From Phycisphaerales bacterium (GTDB taxonomy: Bacteria > Planctomycetota > Phycisphaerae > Phycisphaerales > UBA1924): DNA of 62,740 bases. This document shows positions 17,508-27,200 of this stretch, one piece after another. The position numbers were made by a program, and so were the translations under genes. Positions within the stretch are counted from its first letter, which is position 1; each line of letters opens with the position of its first letter. The stretch covers positions 1 through 62,740 of the forward strand of contig JADLCX010000075.1 in the NCBI GenBank assembly GCA_020846975.1, read 5' to 3'. The notes beneath the pieces are model-generated. The model saw nothing but the letters and a program-made list of their open reading frames with translations, did no database searches and had not been told where the DNA came from.

Positions 17508-18950
17508 TCAGACGGCCCGCAGCTTGTTCCGGCCGTTGAACGCCGCGATCTTGTAGCACTCGGCGAGCGTGGGGTAGTTGAACACGGTGTTGACGAAGTA
17601 GTTGACCGTGCCCTTGTGGGCCATCACCGCCTGGCCGATGTGGATCAGTTCCGTCGCCTGCGATCCGATGATGTGCACGCCCAGCACCACCCCGCTCTCC
17701 TGGTGGATGAGCATCTTGAGCATCCCGATCTCGTCGCCCAGGAGTTGGCCGCGGGCGGTCTCCTTGTACTGCGCGATGCCCGCCTCGTAGGGGATTCCCT
17801 CCTTGGTCAGCCGTTCCTCGGTCCACCCGACCATCGAGATCTCCGGGATCGCGTAGATCCCGTAGGGGAACAGGTCCGGCACCGACTCGCTGGGCTCGCC
17901 GAACATGTGGCACGCGGCCAGCCGTCCCTGCTCCATGCTCGTGCTCGCCAGCGCGGGGAACCCGATGACATCGCCCACCGCGTAGATGTTCTCGACGGAT
18001 GTCTGGTACTTTTCGTTGACCTTGATGCGGCCGCGCTCGTCGGCGCTCAGCCCGGCGTTCTGGAGGTTCAGCCGGTCGGTCGCGCCCTGGCGTCCGATGC
18101 AGTACATCAGGCAGTCGGCGCGGATGGTCTTCCCGCTCTCGAGCATCGCCTCGACCATCTCGCCGCCCCCGGACGCGTTGGCGGGCGCGCCCGTGCGGCC
18201 GCCCGGCAGCGGGGGGACCTTCTTGATGCTGACGACCTTCTCGCCCAGCCGCAGGGTCACGCCCATCTGCCGCAGGTGGTACTGCAGGGCCTCGCACACC
18301 TCGTTGTCGAGGAAGTCCAGCAGCCGCGGGCGGCCCTCGATGAGCGTGACGCGCACCCCCAGGCTCGCGAGCATGCTGGCGTACTCGGTGCCGATGACGC
18401 CGCCACCCACGACGATCATGGTCGTCGGCAAGTACTCGAGTTTGAGGATCTCGTCGCTGGTGATGATGTTGACCCCGTCGAAGGGGACATCGGCGGGCTT
18501 GGCGGGGACCGTGCCGGTGGCAACGACGATGTTGGTCGCCCCGACGGTCTCGACCGAGTGTTCGCCCTCGACCACCACCGTGTCGGGGCCCGCGAGCGAG
18601 CCGACGCCGTGGATGAGCTCGATGTTGTTGGAAACCAGGGCCTTGCGGACGACCTCGATCTCGGCCTTGATGACGCGGTTGCAGCTCTCCACGAGCGTGC
18701 TCAGCGCGGCCCTGCGGTCGATGGTCCCGCCCGCGCCGGGCGCTCCGAGCCTCGCACGCACGGTGGCCTTGAGGTCCAAGACCGCCTCGCGCAAGGCCTT
18801 GCTCGGGATGGTGCCCGTGTTGATCGCCACGCCGCCCACGAACGCCATGCGTTCGATGATGACGACGGACTTGCCGAGTTTGGCGGCCTGGATTGCGGCC
18901 TTCTGGCCGCCGGGTCCGGAGCCGATGACAACGAGATCGTATTGGCGCAT
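17508..18950 (-). CDS. sthA: Soluble pyridine nucleotide transhydrogenase (Si-specific) SthA
   Basis: SthA is a cytoplasmic FAD flavoprotein that exchanges reducing equivalents between NADPH and NAD. The 480-residue product has the FAD dinucleotide fold at the N-terminus (VVIGSGPGGQKAAIQAAKLG), the family signature NTGTIPSKALREA in place of the redox-active Cys pair of dihydrolipoamide dehydrogenase, the NAD(P) fold VVGGGVIGTEYASMLASLG, the second FAD contact YAVGDVIGFPALAS, and the C-terminal interface FNYPTLAECYKIAAFNGRNK. The absence of both redox cysteines excludes lipoamide dehydrogenase, mercuric reductase and glutathione reductase. The 20-residue Gly/Pro insert near 245-265 is unusual. 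Confidence 0.93.
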   Translation of the reverse strand: MRQYDLVVIGSGPGGQKAAIQAAKLGKSVVIIERMAFVGGVAINTGTIPSKALREAVLDLKATVRARLGAPGAGGTIDRRAALSTLVESCNRVIKAEIEVVRKALVSNNIELIHGVGSLAGPDTVVVEGEHSVETVGATNIVVATGTVPAKPADVPFDGVNIITSDEILKLEYLPTTMIVVGGGVIGTEYASMLASLGVRVTLIEGRPRLLDFLDNEVCEALQYHLRQMGVTLRLGEKVVSIKKVPPLPGGRTGAPANASGGGEMVEAMLESGKTIRADCLMYCIGRQGATDRLNLQNAGLSADERGRIKVNEKYQTSVENIYAVGDVIGFPALASTSMEQGRLAACHMFGEPSESVPDLFPYGIYAIPEISMVGWTEERLTKEGIPYEAGIAQYKETARGQLLGDEIGMLKMLIHQESGVVLGVHIIGSQATELIHIGQAVMAHKGTVNYFVNTVFNYPTLAECYKIAAFNGRNKLRAV

Positions 18951-19148
18951 GGGTGGAGGTGGGGGAGTGCGGGAGAGAACCGATCGTTGCGGGTGCGGGA
19001 CAGGTTATCGTCGGGAATGGCGGACCGCTCGGGAGCGTAGATCGTCGAACGCGCCCACGATTGAGCACCCCCGCCGCCCGGGACGCGCGGGAATCGGGCC
19101 GGGCGCACCCCCGCTGCGTTCGCGGGCGGCCCGCCGCCGCGGCGATGC

Positions 19149-19637
19149 TCACAGCCCGCCGGTCTGTTCCAGCATCCGCTCGATGTACCGCCACGCGTTG
19201 AGTTGCCGTCGGATGGCCCTCAGCCGGTCCGTCGCGGGCGAGGGTGCGCCATCGAGTTGCCGGAACAGGTCGGCCGTTGCGCTCCGGAGTTCCTCGCGCC
19301 GGGCCTCGCCCCATTCCTCCCATCCGGTCCGTGCCGGCTCGCCTTCAGATTCCATCCGCTCCCGCACGGCCATCATCTCCATCAGGAAGCCATCCGGCAG
19401 CGAGCGGTCCTGTTCCTTGGCGGGTCCGCCGAGCAGTCCGAGCAGGGCGTTGGCACGGGACTCGGGGTCCTTCAACTCCCGCCGCGCCCGGTTCAGGTCC
19501 GCGCCGGGACCGTCGCCATCCGCGGCCGCGGGCGGGCTCGCCACGCGGGCGAGGTACGCCCGCTCGATCTCCGCGCTCGAGAGGTCGAACACCCTCTTCA
19601 ATCCGAGCACGGAAAACGGGTCCCACGGCATGGGCAA
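19149..19637 (-). CDS. HscB-like J-domain co-chaperone lacking the HPD motif
   Basis: HscB proteins bring the Fe-S scaffold to the Hsp70 HscA. The 162-residue product begins MPMPWDPFSVLGLKRVFDLS, matching HscB N-termini, continues with a J-like helix (SSAEIERAYLARVASP) and a C-terminal domain with SRANALLGLLGG, LPDGFLMEMMAVRERME and LNAWRYIERMLEQ, the usual HscB_C three-helix pattern. The loop where HPD should stand reads SPPAAADGDGPG, so the J-domain cannot stimulate an Hsp70 in the ordinary way. No hscA, iscU or fdx is nearby; its neighbour downstream is sthA, about 200 bases away. Confidence 0.7.
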   Translation of the reverse strand: MPMPWDPFSVLGLKRVFDLSSAEIERAYLARVASPPAAADGDGPGADLNRARRELKDPESRANALLGLLGGPAKEQDRSLPDGFLMEMMAVRERMESEGEPARTGWEEWGEARREELRSATADLFRQLDGAPSPATDRLRAIRRQLNAWRYIERMLEQTGGL

Positions 19638-19793
19638 CGGTATGGGCGATGCGGGTCGTGCGCGGTGGCGTGCAGCGGGAAACCGGCCCGGGCCGCCGCG
19701 CCGTCGCCCGAACCCGCGACCTCCCGCATCGGGGCCACGGCACCTTGACCTCGCCGCTCAACCCCCTCACCATTGCTCGAAGGAGCCCGATCC

Positions 19794-20498
19794 GTGGCCA
19801 AGCACATCGGTATCGTCGCGGTCAGCCCGGAGGGTTCGGCGCTGTGCTACCGCGAGATCTTCCGCCTGGCGGCCAAACTCATCGGCGAGCACAACCACCC
19901 GACCGTCTCGCTCCACAACGAGCCGCTGGCCGTCTACGTCGAGGCGGTGCGGAGGGACGACTGGCACAAGGTCGGCGAACTGCTGGTCAAGTCGTCGCGC
20001 ATCCTCGCGGCCGCGGGCGCCGAGTTCTGCATCGTGCCCGACAACCTCATGCAGCACGGGGTCCACCTGGCCGAGGGGGCCTCGCCGATCCCGTGGCTCA
20101 CGATGACCGAACTGGTGGCCGAACGGATCAGCCACGACGGGCGCAAGTCCGTCGGGCTCATCGGGACCAAGATGGTGATGTTCGGCTCGACCTACCAGAC
20201 CCACCTGGGCATCCGGGGGGTGAAGGTGCTGATCCCCGACCAGGACGATGCCCAGACCGTGGACGAGATCATCTTCCGCGAGCTGGTGTTCGGGCGGGTG
20301 CGGGAGGAATCCGAAAACCGGATGGTGGGGGTGATCCGCAAGCTTGCCGACAACGGGTGCGAGGGGGTGATCCTCGGGTGTTCCGAGGCCCCGCTGCTGG
20401 TCAGTTCCGACAACTCCCCGATTCCGGTGTATGACCCGACGAGCCTGCTCGCGGAGGGCGCGGTGCGGTGCGCGATCGGCGAGCGCCCCCTGAAGTGA
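19794..20498 (+). CDS. Aspartate/glutamate racemase-family protein
   Basis: The GTG at 19794 lies eight bases after AAGGAG (19780-19785) and gives 234 residues starting MAKHIGIVAVSPEGSALCYRE. The family racemises amino acids with two cysteines. Here the second is present in VILGCSEAPLLV, with GLIGTKMVMFG also typical, but the first active-site segment, normally T/C-N-T-x-H with Cys just before, reads VPDNLMQHGVHL and has no Cys at the aligned place; the nearest (FCIVP) is five residues earlier. It could be a one-base isomerase or a member with altered chemistry. It is divergent from the hscB-like gene and stands alone. Confidence 0.82.
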   Translation: MAKHIGIVAVSPEGSALCYREIFRLAAKLIGEHNHPTVSLHNEPLAVYVEAVRRDDWHKVGELLVKSSRILAAAGAEFCIVPDNLMQHGVHLAEGASPIPWLTMTELVAERISHDGRKSVGLIGTKMVMFGSTYQTHLGIRGVKVLIPDQDDAQTVDEIIFRELVFGRVREESENRMVGVIRKLADNGCEGVILGCSEAPLLVSSDNSPIPVYDPTSLLAEGAVRCAIGERPLK

Positions 20499-21206
20499 GG
20501 GGTGGCACGCCACGCCCGGGAGCATCGGGCGCGGGCGGAACGCCATGGTGTGCAGGCTTTGGAGTTCGGCGGGCACACTCAGGAGCAAAGTGCAGAGGTT
20601 TTGGACCTTTGTGGGCACGCTTTGGAGCGCTGTCGGGCCGCTCGAGGGCATCGTCGGCCCACCCGGAGGGGTTCCGCAACCGGCAGACCGGCGGTTGAGC
20701 CGGAACTGCCGTGTGATCGCCGCGCGTTCGCCGCAAATGGGTGGGGGCGGGTTCGCGGGTTTGGGACGATCCTACCAAAGGCCTTGCAAAGGGCTGCGGA
20801 CGGGGCGGACCCGCGTGCAAACAGGGCGAGGTCCGGCGACATCCGTTGCGCGCCCCGGCCCGACCGGAGCACGGGGTTCCGGTGCCCGCCGCTCCGACTC
20901 GCCGACGTCGTGCCGACCGACGAGATTGGGGGTATGTGAGGAACCAACCTCCGCGACTGGACGAATGGCCCCCGGTTCGGTTAGAGTGTACGTTGTAGAT
21001 GGAAGAGTTGGTTGGGGCGTTCAGCCCGGCAGTGCCCGGAAGGGCGCGTCGAAGGCTGAGAGGAAGCGCCGGACAACGTCGGCCGTTCCCGAGCGGGAGC
21101 GACGGCAAGCACCGGCCACATGCGGCGTTGCCGAGGGAGCGACCGCCGCGAAGTCCCCTGACCGAAACACCCTGAACCGCGGCCGCTGGGTTGATGGAGC
21201 CCGACG
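20499..21206. other. 708-base intergenic region upstream of the giant surface gene
   Basis: No convincing gene is seen on either strand: frames are open only because of GC bias, and none has a ribosome binding site with a coherent product. The left part holds the imperfect direct repeats at 20551-20618. The right part (about 20970-21206) is the leader of the giant surface protein, with GGAG at 21195-21198 before its ATG. Lower-GC DNA at 20970-21010 is the likeliest promoter area; no consensus box is certain. Confidence 0.5.
20551..20618 (+). repeat. Imperfect 40-base direct repeats
   Basis: Bases 20551-20576 and 20591-20618 share the pattern TGCAG..(G)TTTTGGA.......GGGCAC, about 70 percent identical, 40 bases apart, and a third partial copy (GCTTTGGAGCGCTG) begins at 20619. 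The repeats are too few and too diverged for CRISPR and could be an operator array or a decayed repeat. Confidence 0.45.
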
Positions 21207-24200
21207 ATGACGACAAGGAATAGCAGTGTTGTTGCCGACCTGTTGCGACGGGGCGTGCGTGTGCTGCGCGCTACTCGCGCGCAAGGCCCGCGCCCGCTGA
21301 CCCGCGCTGCGGGCCGAGCCCGGAGCGCGGGCTGGCCGCCCGCGTTCGACGGCGCGCAGCAGCTCGAGGCCCGCGTGCTGCTCGACGGCGACCACCCGTC
21401 GTTCCCGGTGCCGTTCAACCCGTCGGTCGGCACGGTACTGACGCTCGACGCGGTCTCGCCGCTGACCAGCGCCCGCCGCGGCCGCGCCCTGACCGGCGCC
21501 AACGAGGGCGTCTCGGGCACGATCGCCGCGGGCGACACCGGCGACACCTTCCGGTTCACCATGCCCACGGTCGCGGGGCGGACATCGGACTTCGTGACGG
21601 TCCTGGCCGACACGCTGCTCGCGCCCGACGGCTCCTCGCTCAACAGCACGCTCGACACGTACGTCGAGGTCTACAACTCGACCGGCGCCCGCATCGCGTT
21701 CGGCAACAACAACGGCGTTCTGTCGTCGGCCGCGGCCGCGGTGCCCGACGGCTGGCTCGGCTTCGTCGGCACGCCCGGCGAGTCGTACACGATCCTGGTC
21801 AAGGCCCAGGCGACGCCCGCGCTCGGCCGGACCAGCACCGGCAACTACACGCTGCGCGTCGATACCACATCGATCGAGTACGGCTACGACGGCGTCGTCA
21901 ACCCGACGCCGATGCCGGGACAGGAGACCTTTGGCGAGGGGGACGTTCCCGGTGCGCTCGCCATCCGGCAGGACGAGGTTGTGTACCGCGTGACCACCGG
22001 CACCGAGGACGAGTACGACAGCATGGCTTCCGCCGGCGCCATCGCCGACGATGCCGCCGTGCTCGACACGCACCTCGAGATCTACGACAGCGGCAACACG
22101 CTCGGCCAGGTGTCCGAGGTTGCCCGCGATCTCCAGGCCGGCCGCCTGACCAACGCGTTCGCGACGTGGGCGTCGGCCAAGAACACGACGTACTACATCC
22201 GCGTACGCAGTGACGAGATCAACTCCGGGCGTCCGGCGACCGGCGCCTACTCGCTGGCGGTCGATCTGGCCGCGTTCAGGATCAACATCGATCCCGTGAC
22301 GCGGCTGGCGCAGCCCATGATGGGCCCGCCCCCCCTGGACTTCCAGGATGCGGTGGCACCGCTGGCGGCGTCCAACGCCCCCGCGGGCACCGCCTCGCGC
22401 CTGTACACGTTCACGGCGCAGGGAACCGGCGTTTCGTTCATCACGATCGTCGGCCTGGGCCAGGTGCCGCTCAACGGGATCCGCCAGCCCGGCGGGCTGG
22501 GCAACTACCCGGCGCTGCTCGACCCCGCCGTGCACATGTACAACTCCGCCGGCACGGAGGTCGCGTTCAACGACGACTTCAACGGCTTCACGCCGCAGCT
22601 CGAAGTGAACCTCATCGGCGGCCAGGACTACTACCTGGTTGTCGAGGGCTTTGACCGCGCGCTGCACGGCGACTTCGGCGTGTTCATCGAGGCCCACTAC
22701 ACCAACGTTTCGACCGACGACCATGTCAACGACATGCCGCAGGGTCTCATCAACTTCGACCTCGCCACCCCGCTGCTGTTCGGCAACCCCTTCCTGCTGA
22801 CCGATGCCGACGGCAACCCGATCCTTGATCGGAGCTGGCTGCAATCCGCGAACCATCGCGGCCGGCTCTACAACGCCGGCGACACGGACCTGTTCCAGTT
22901 CGTCGCGCCCGTCTCGACGCTCGACTCCTACGAGGGCGACGACGGCAACGAGGGCCGCGCGCTGTACGTCGGCGGCAACTTCGGGACCGCGGATCGCCTG
23001 AACCCGAACAACCTCGCGACTTTGGGCTTCGGCGCTCCCAATGTTGCGATCTGGGATGCCGACGACTGGTGGAACGCCGGCCCGAACCAGGAACTGATGG
23101 GCCTGGATACCGCGGCGTTCTTCGGCGCGCCCAGCGCGATCAACGGTCCGATCTTCGCCATGACGGAATGGGACCCCGACGGCGCGGGCCCGCTCGAGAC
23201 GTCGCTCGTCGCGGGCGGACGCTTCACCGATACCGACGGGAACTTCACCAACCTCGCGCTGCGAATCTACTCGCCGATCGTCGATCGCTTCGTGTGGCTC
23301 CCGATGACCGCGATCGATCCGACCGCATTCTCCGGCGCCGCAACCGACAGCATCAGGGCTCTGCACGTCTGGAACGGCGACCTCTACGTCGGCGGTCGCT
23401 TCAACACCTACGGCGCGGCGAACAACAACCTCTTCCGAATCCTCGGCGACGGTTCCTTCGGAATCGAGAACTTCGGCGGCGGCGGAGTGACCGGCGGCGC
23501 GAACCCGACGGTCTTCTCGTTCGCCGCGTTCGATCCGCCCATGCCGCACGACCCACCGGACCCCGACGGTGCCGGTCCGCAGCCCGATCCCGATGCGCCC
23601 GACGATCCGCCGGAAGGCCTGTACATCGGTGGCCAGTTCACCACCGCGGGCGGCCTGGCGGCGGCCAACATCGTGCGTTATGGCCTGACGGGCGACCCCA
23701 TGGCCATGGACCCTGATGACCGCGTGTACACCGCGCTCGAAGGCGGCGGCACCAACGGCCCGGTGTTCGCCATGGCGACCTACACCGGGACCGGCACGGA
23801 GGAGAACGGTGTTGACGGGACGTTCCCCGGCGGCCCCTTCACCGATCACGATGAGATGATCGAGACGCGCCTGTATGTCGGCGGCGACTTCACCACCGCG
23901 GGCGGTCAGGCCACGGCGTTTTTTGCCTCATACACCGGCCGAGCGCCGGTGACCACCACCAATCCGGACTACCGCCCCAATACCGCGTGGCGAGACATCG
24001 GCGCGCTCATCGCCGTGCCCGGTCCGGTCCGCACCATCACCAAGTGGCGTCCGCCCGTGGACGACAACGGCAACCCGACTCCGGGCATGACCGGCATGAC
24101 CGAGGAGTTGATCGTCGGCGGCGACGGTCTCAGCGGCGGCGCGGACTCGGGGCTTGTCTTCTTCATGCGGGAAGATAACGGAGCGCCGCTCCTTACGGGC

Positions 24201-27200
24201 GCGAACGTGTTCGATGACGGCACCGTTCGCACGCTGCACGTGTTCGAGGATGACGAGATGAACGTCGCCGGGCACGAGATCGTGTACGCCGGCGGCGATT
24301 TCACCATGGTCGACGGCACGGCCGACTTCGACGGCGACGGGGTGAACGACTTCAACCGCATCGCCAAGCTCGACGATCCCAACCACGACGCGATGAACAC
24401 ATGGAAGCCGCTCAAGACCGGTGTTGCCGGCCTTGCGCCGGGCGAGGTGGGCGCGACATCCGTCTTTGCGGTGCACAGCTTCGCCGATGCGCTCGAAAAC
24501 CAGTGGGACCGCAACGAGCGCCCGGCCGGGCGCGTGACGATCACCGTCGCGCCCACGACCGACGCGTTCCTCAACGCGTTTGTCACGGTCTACGACTCGA
24601 ACTTCAACGTCATCTACACCAACGACACCAAGGCACCGCCCTTCCCGGACCCCGCAGGCACGCTCGATCCCGCGAGCGCGGCCGGTCCCGGCACGCCCGA
24701 CGGCCTCATCCTCGACGGCCTCTGGGCCGGCGAGACGTACTACATCTCCGTGCGGGATGTCAACAACTCCGGCACGGGCCGCTACACGATCAACGTCACG
24801 ATGGATGCGCTCCCGCCGGAGGACCCGGACGACGGCGACGGCGTCTACGTCGACGTCATCAGCGTGCTCGCCGAGGTTCCCAACGAAGGGCAGTGGGCCG
24901 ATGCGCCCGAGCTCACGCTCAACGGCAACGGCGACACCAGCAACTTCGAGTTCATCACGCCCACGCCGACCGCGACCCAGCGTCGCGTGTGGTTCCGCAC
25001 GCCCGGTGATCGCACCCAGGGCGGTGTCCGCCGCGCCGAGCAGGATCGCTTCGCGGTCATCGAGAAGATCGGCGACACCGATCTCTACCAGTTCCGCGCC
25101 TCGGCGACGGGCACCGTCGAAATCCGCATCGCCACGACCAACCTGCAGGACCAGTACGACGAGGACATCCGCACCCAGACGCCCAACAACGACTTCGTGT
25201 TCAACAGCAGCGGCGGCGGGTTCGACACCCTCATGGTCGATACGCCCATCCAGCAGCTCCGCGCGTACAACAGCCCGCTCGACGCGATGGTCACCGTTTT
25301 CAACAACGACTTCGAGGTGCAGGGCGTCAACGACGACGGCCGCGCCGTGACCGGCTTTGTCAACGGCTACAACTTCGCCCAGATCGGCCGCGCCAGCTTC
25401 TTCCGTCAGCGCGATTCGCGGCTGGTCATCCCCGTCGTCGGCGGCGAGACCTATTTCGTCCAGATCGAGAGCGCGTACCGTGAGACGTTTAACACCGACC
25501 CGAGCAAGGTCGACTGGCGCCACGCGACCGGCGCGTACGAACTGGTCATCAACAACACGCAGTCGTCCAACGGTATCGACGATTACGAGGACAACGACGG
25601 CGGCACGCTGAACAACTTCGCCGACCAGACCGCCATCCCGATCGATTTCAACACCGGCGACGGGACGATCACCGGCACGATCGACAACGTTCCCACCGGC
25701 GCGTTCACCAACATCATCGACACCGATGCCTTCCGCTTCGTCACCGACAGCCGCGGCAACGCCACCGTCACGGTTGACGCCACCAGCCCGAACCTCCGGC
25801 CCGCCGTGCGGATCTTCGATTCGCAGGGCGGCCTGAGGGCCCAGGGTTCGGCGACCGTCGCCGGCGGGCAGGTCTCGCTCACGCTCTCGGCCGTGCAGGG
25901 CAGCATCTTCTTCGTCGTGGTGGACGGCCAGGCCGGGAGCGAGGGCTCGTACGAGGTCCGTGTCGACTCGGTCGGCCTGAACGACGACTTCAAGAAAGAC
26001 GGCGACTGGCTGAACGCCACGCCGCTGGGCCTCAACGCCTTCCTCGGAACCTACACCACCTCCGGCATCATCGAGAACGCGGCCGACGAGGACCTGTTCA
26101 CCTTCACCGCCGAGGAGTTCGAGGTCGCGACCGTCACGGTCACCGCCCAGGACGCCACGCTCGACCCGTTCGTGCTCGTTTACGAGATCAACGCTGACGG
26201 GCAGGATCCGATGAACCGGAACCCGTCGTTCATGCTGATCGCGGCCAACGACGACGCCAACGGCCTCAACTCGCAGGCCTCGTTCTCGGTCAGCGCGGGA
26301 CGCCAGTACTTCATCGTCGTCACCGGCTCGGACCGCAACACCCACTTCGGACGCTACGACCTGGCCGTTAACGTCATCCCGACCGACGATCACCCCAACC
26401 GCACCGATTTCCCGCTGGCGACCCAGATCGATCTGTCCACCAACTTCGACCCGCTCACGCTCTCTTCGACCGCGACCGCCGACGGGAGCATCGAGGTCAA
26501 CACCGACGACGATATGTTCCGGTTCATCGCGCCCGCCACGGGCAGCGCGACCGTGACCATCACGACGCCGAGCAGTCTGCTGTCCGCGGCCCTGTTCGTG
26601 TACGACTCCGCCAACACGCTCGTCGGCACGGCCAACGCGACCAACGGAACCTCGACGTTCTCGTTCAACATCTCCCAGAACATCCAGTACTACGTGCAGG
26701 TCATCCCCGGTCCGCTCGGTCCGAACCAGACCGACGATTTCGGCGACTACACCGTCACCATCGTCACGGAGCCGATCGACGACTTCCCCAACGACGGCGA
26801 CTTCGCCAACCCGAACGTCGGCGTCATCACGCTCAACTCCTCGACCGGTGTTGGCCAGCGGTCGGGCGTCATCGTTCCTTCCACCGACTCCGACCTCTTC
26901 CGCTTCACAACCCTCGCGGCCGGCAGCGTCACCATCCGCATGACCACGGCGGGCAGCTCGCTCAACCCGCGCATCCGCGTCTATGACTCCTCGTTCGCCG
27001 AGCTCCCCGGGCCGACCAGCAACGGCGACACGGCGACGCTCACGTTCAACGCGACCGGGGCCGGGCAGACCTTCTACATCACCGCGCTCCCCAACACCGG
27101 CGCCACCGGAACCTCCGCGGTCGGCAACTACACCGTGCAGGTCACCGCGGCCATCCCGGGCGGCGGCGGCGGCACGCCCGACGACCACGCCGATGCCGGC

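Noticed and set aside
17508..18950. sthA as the missing dihydrolipoamide dehydrogenase of the pdh complex
   Set aside because: It lacks the redox-active Cys pair that dihydrolipoamide dehydrogenase requires.
16792..19323. 843-residue minus frame across holB and sthA
   Set aside because: It runs out of frame through two clear enzymes and gives an Arg/Gly/His-rich low-complexity product.
20545..21210. 221-residue plus frame in the gap before the giant gene
   Set aside because: No start signal, Arg/Gly/Pro-rich low complexity and it overlaps the leader and start codon region of the giant gene.
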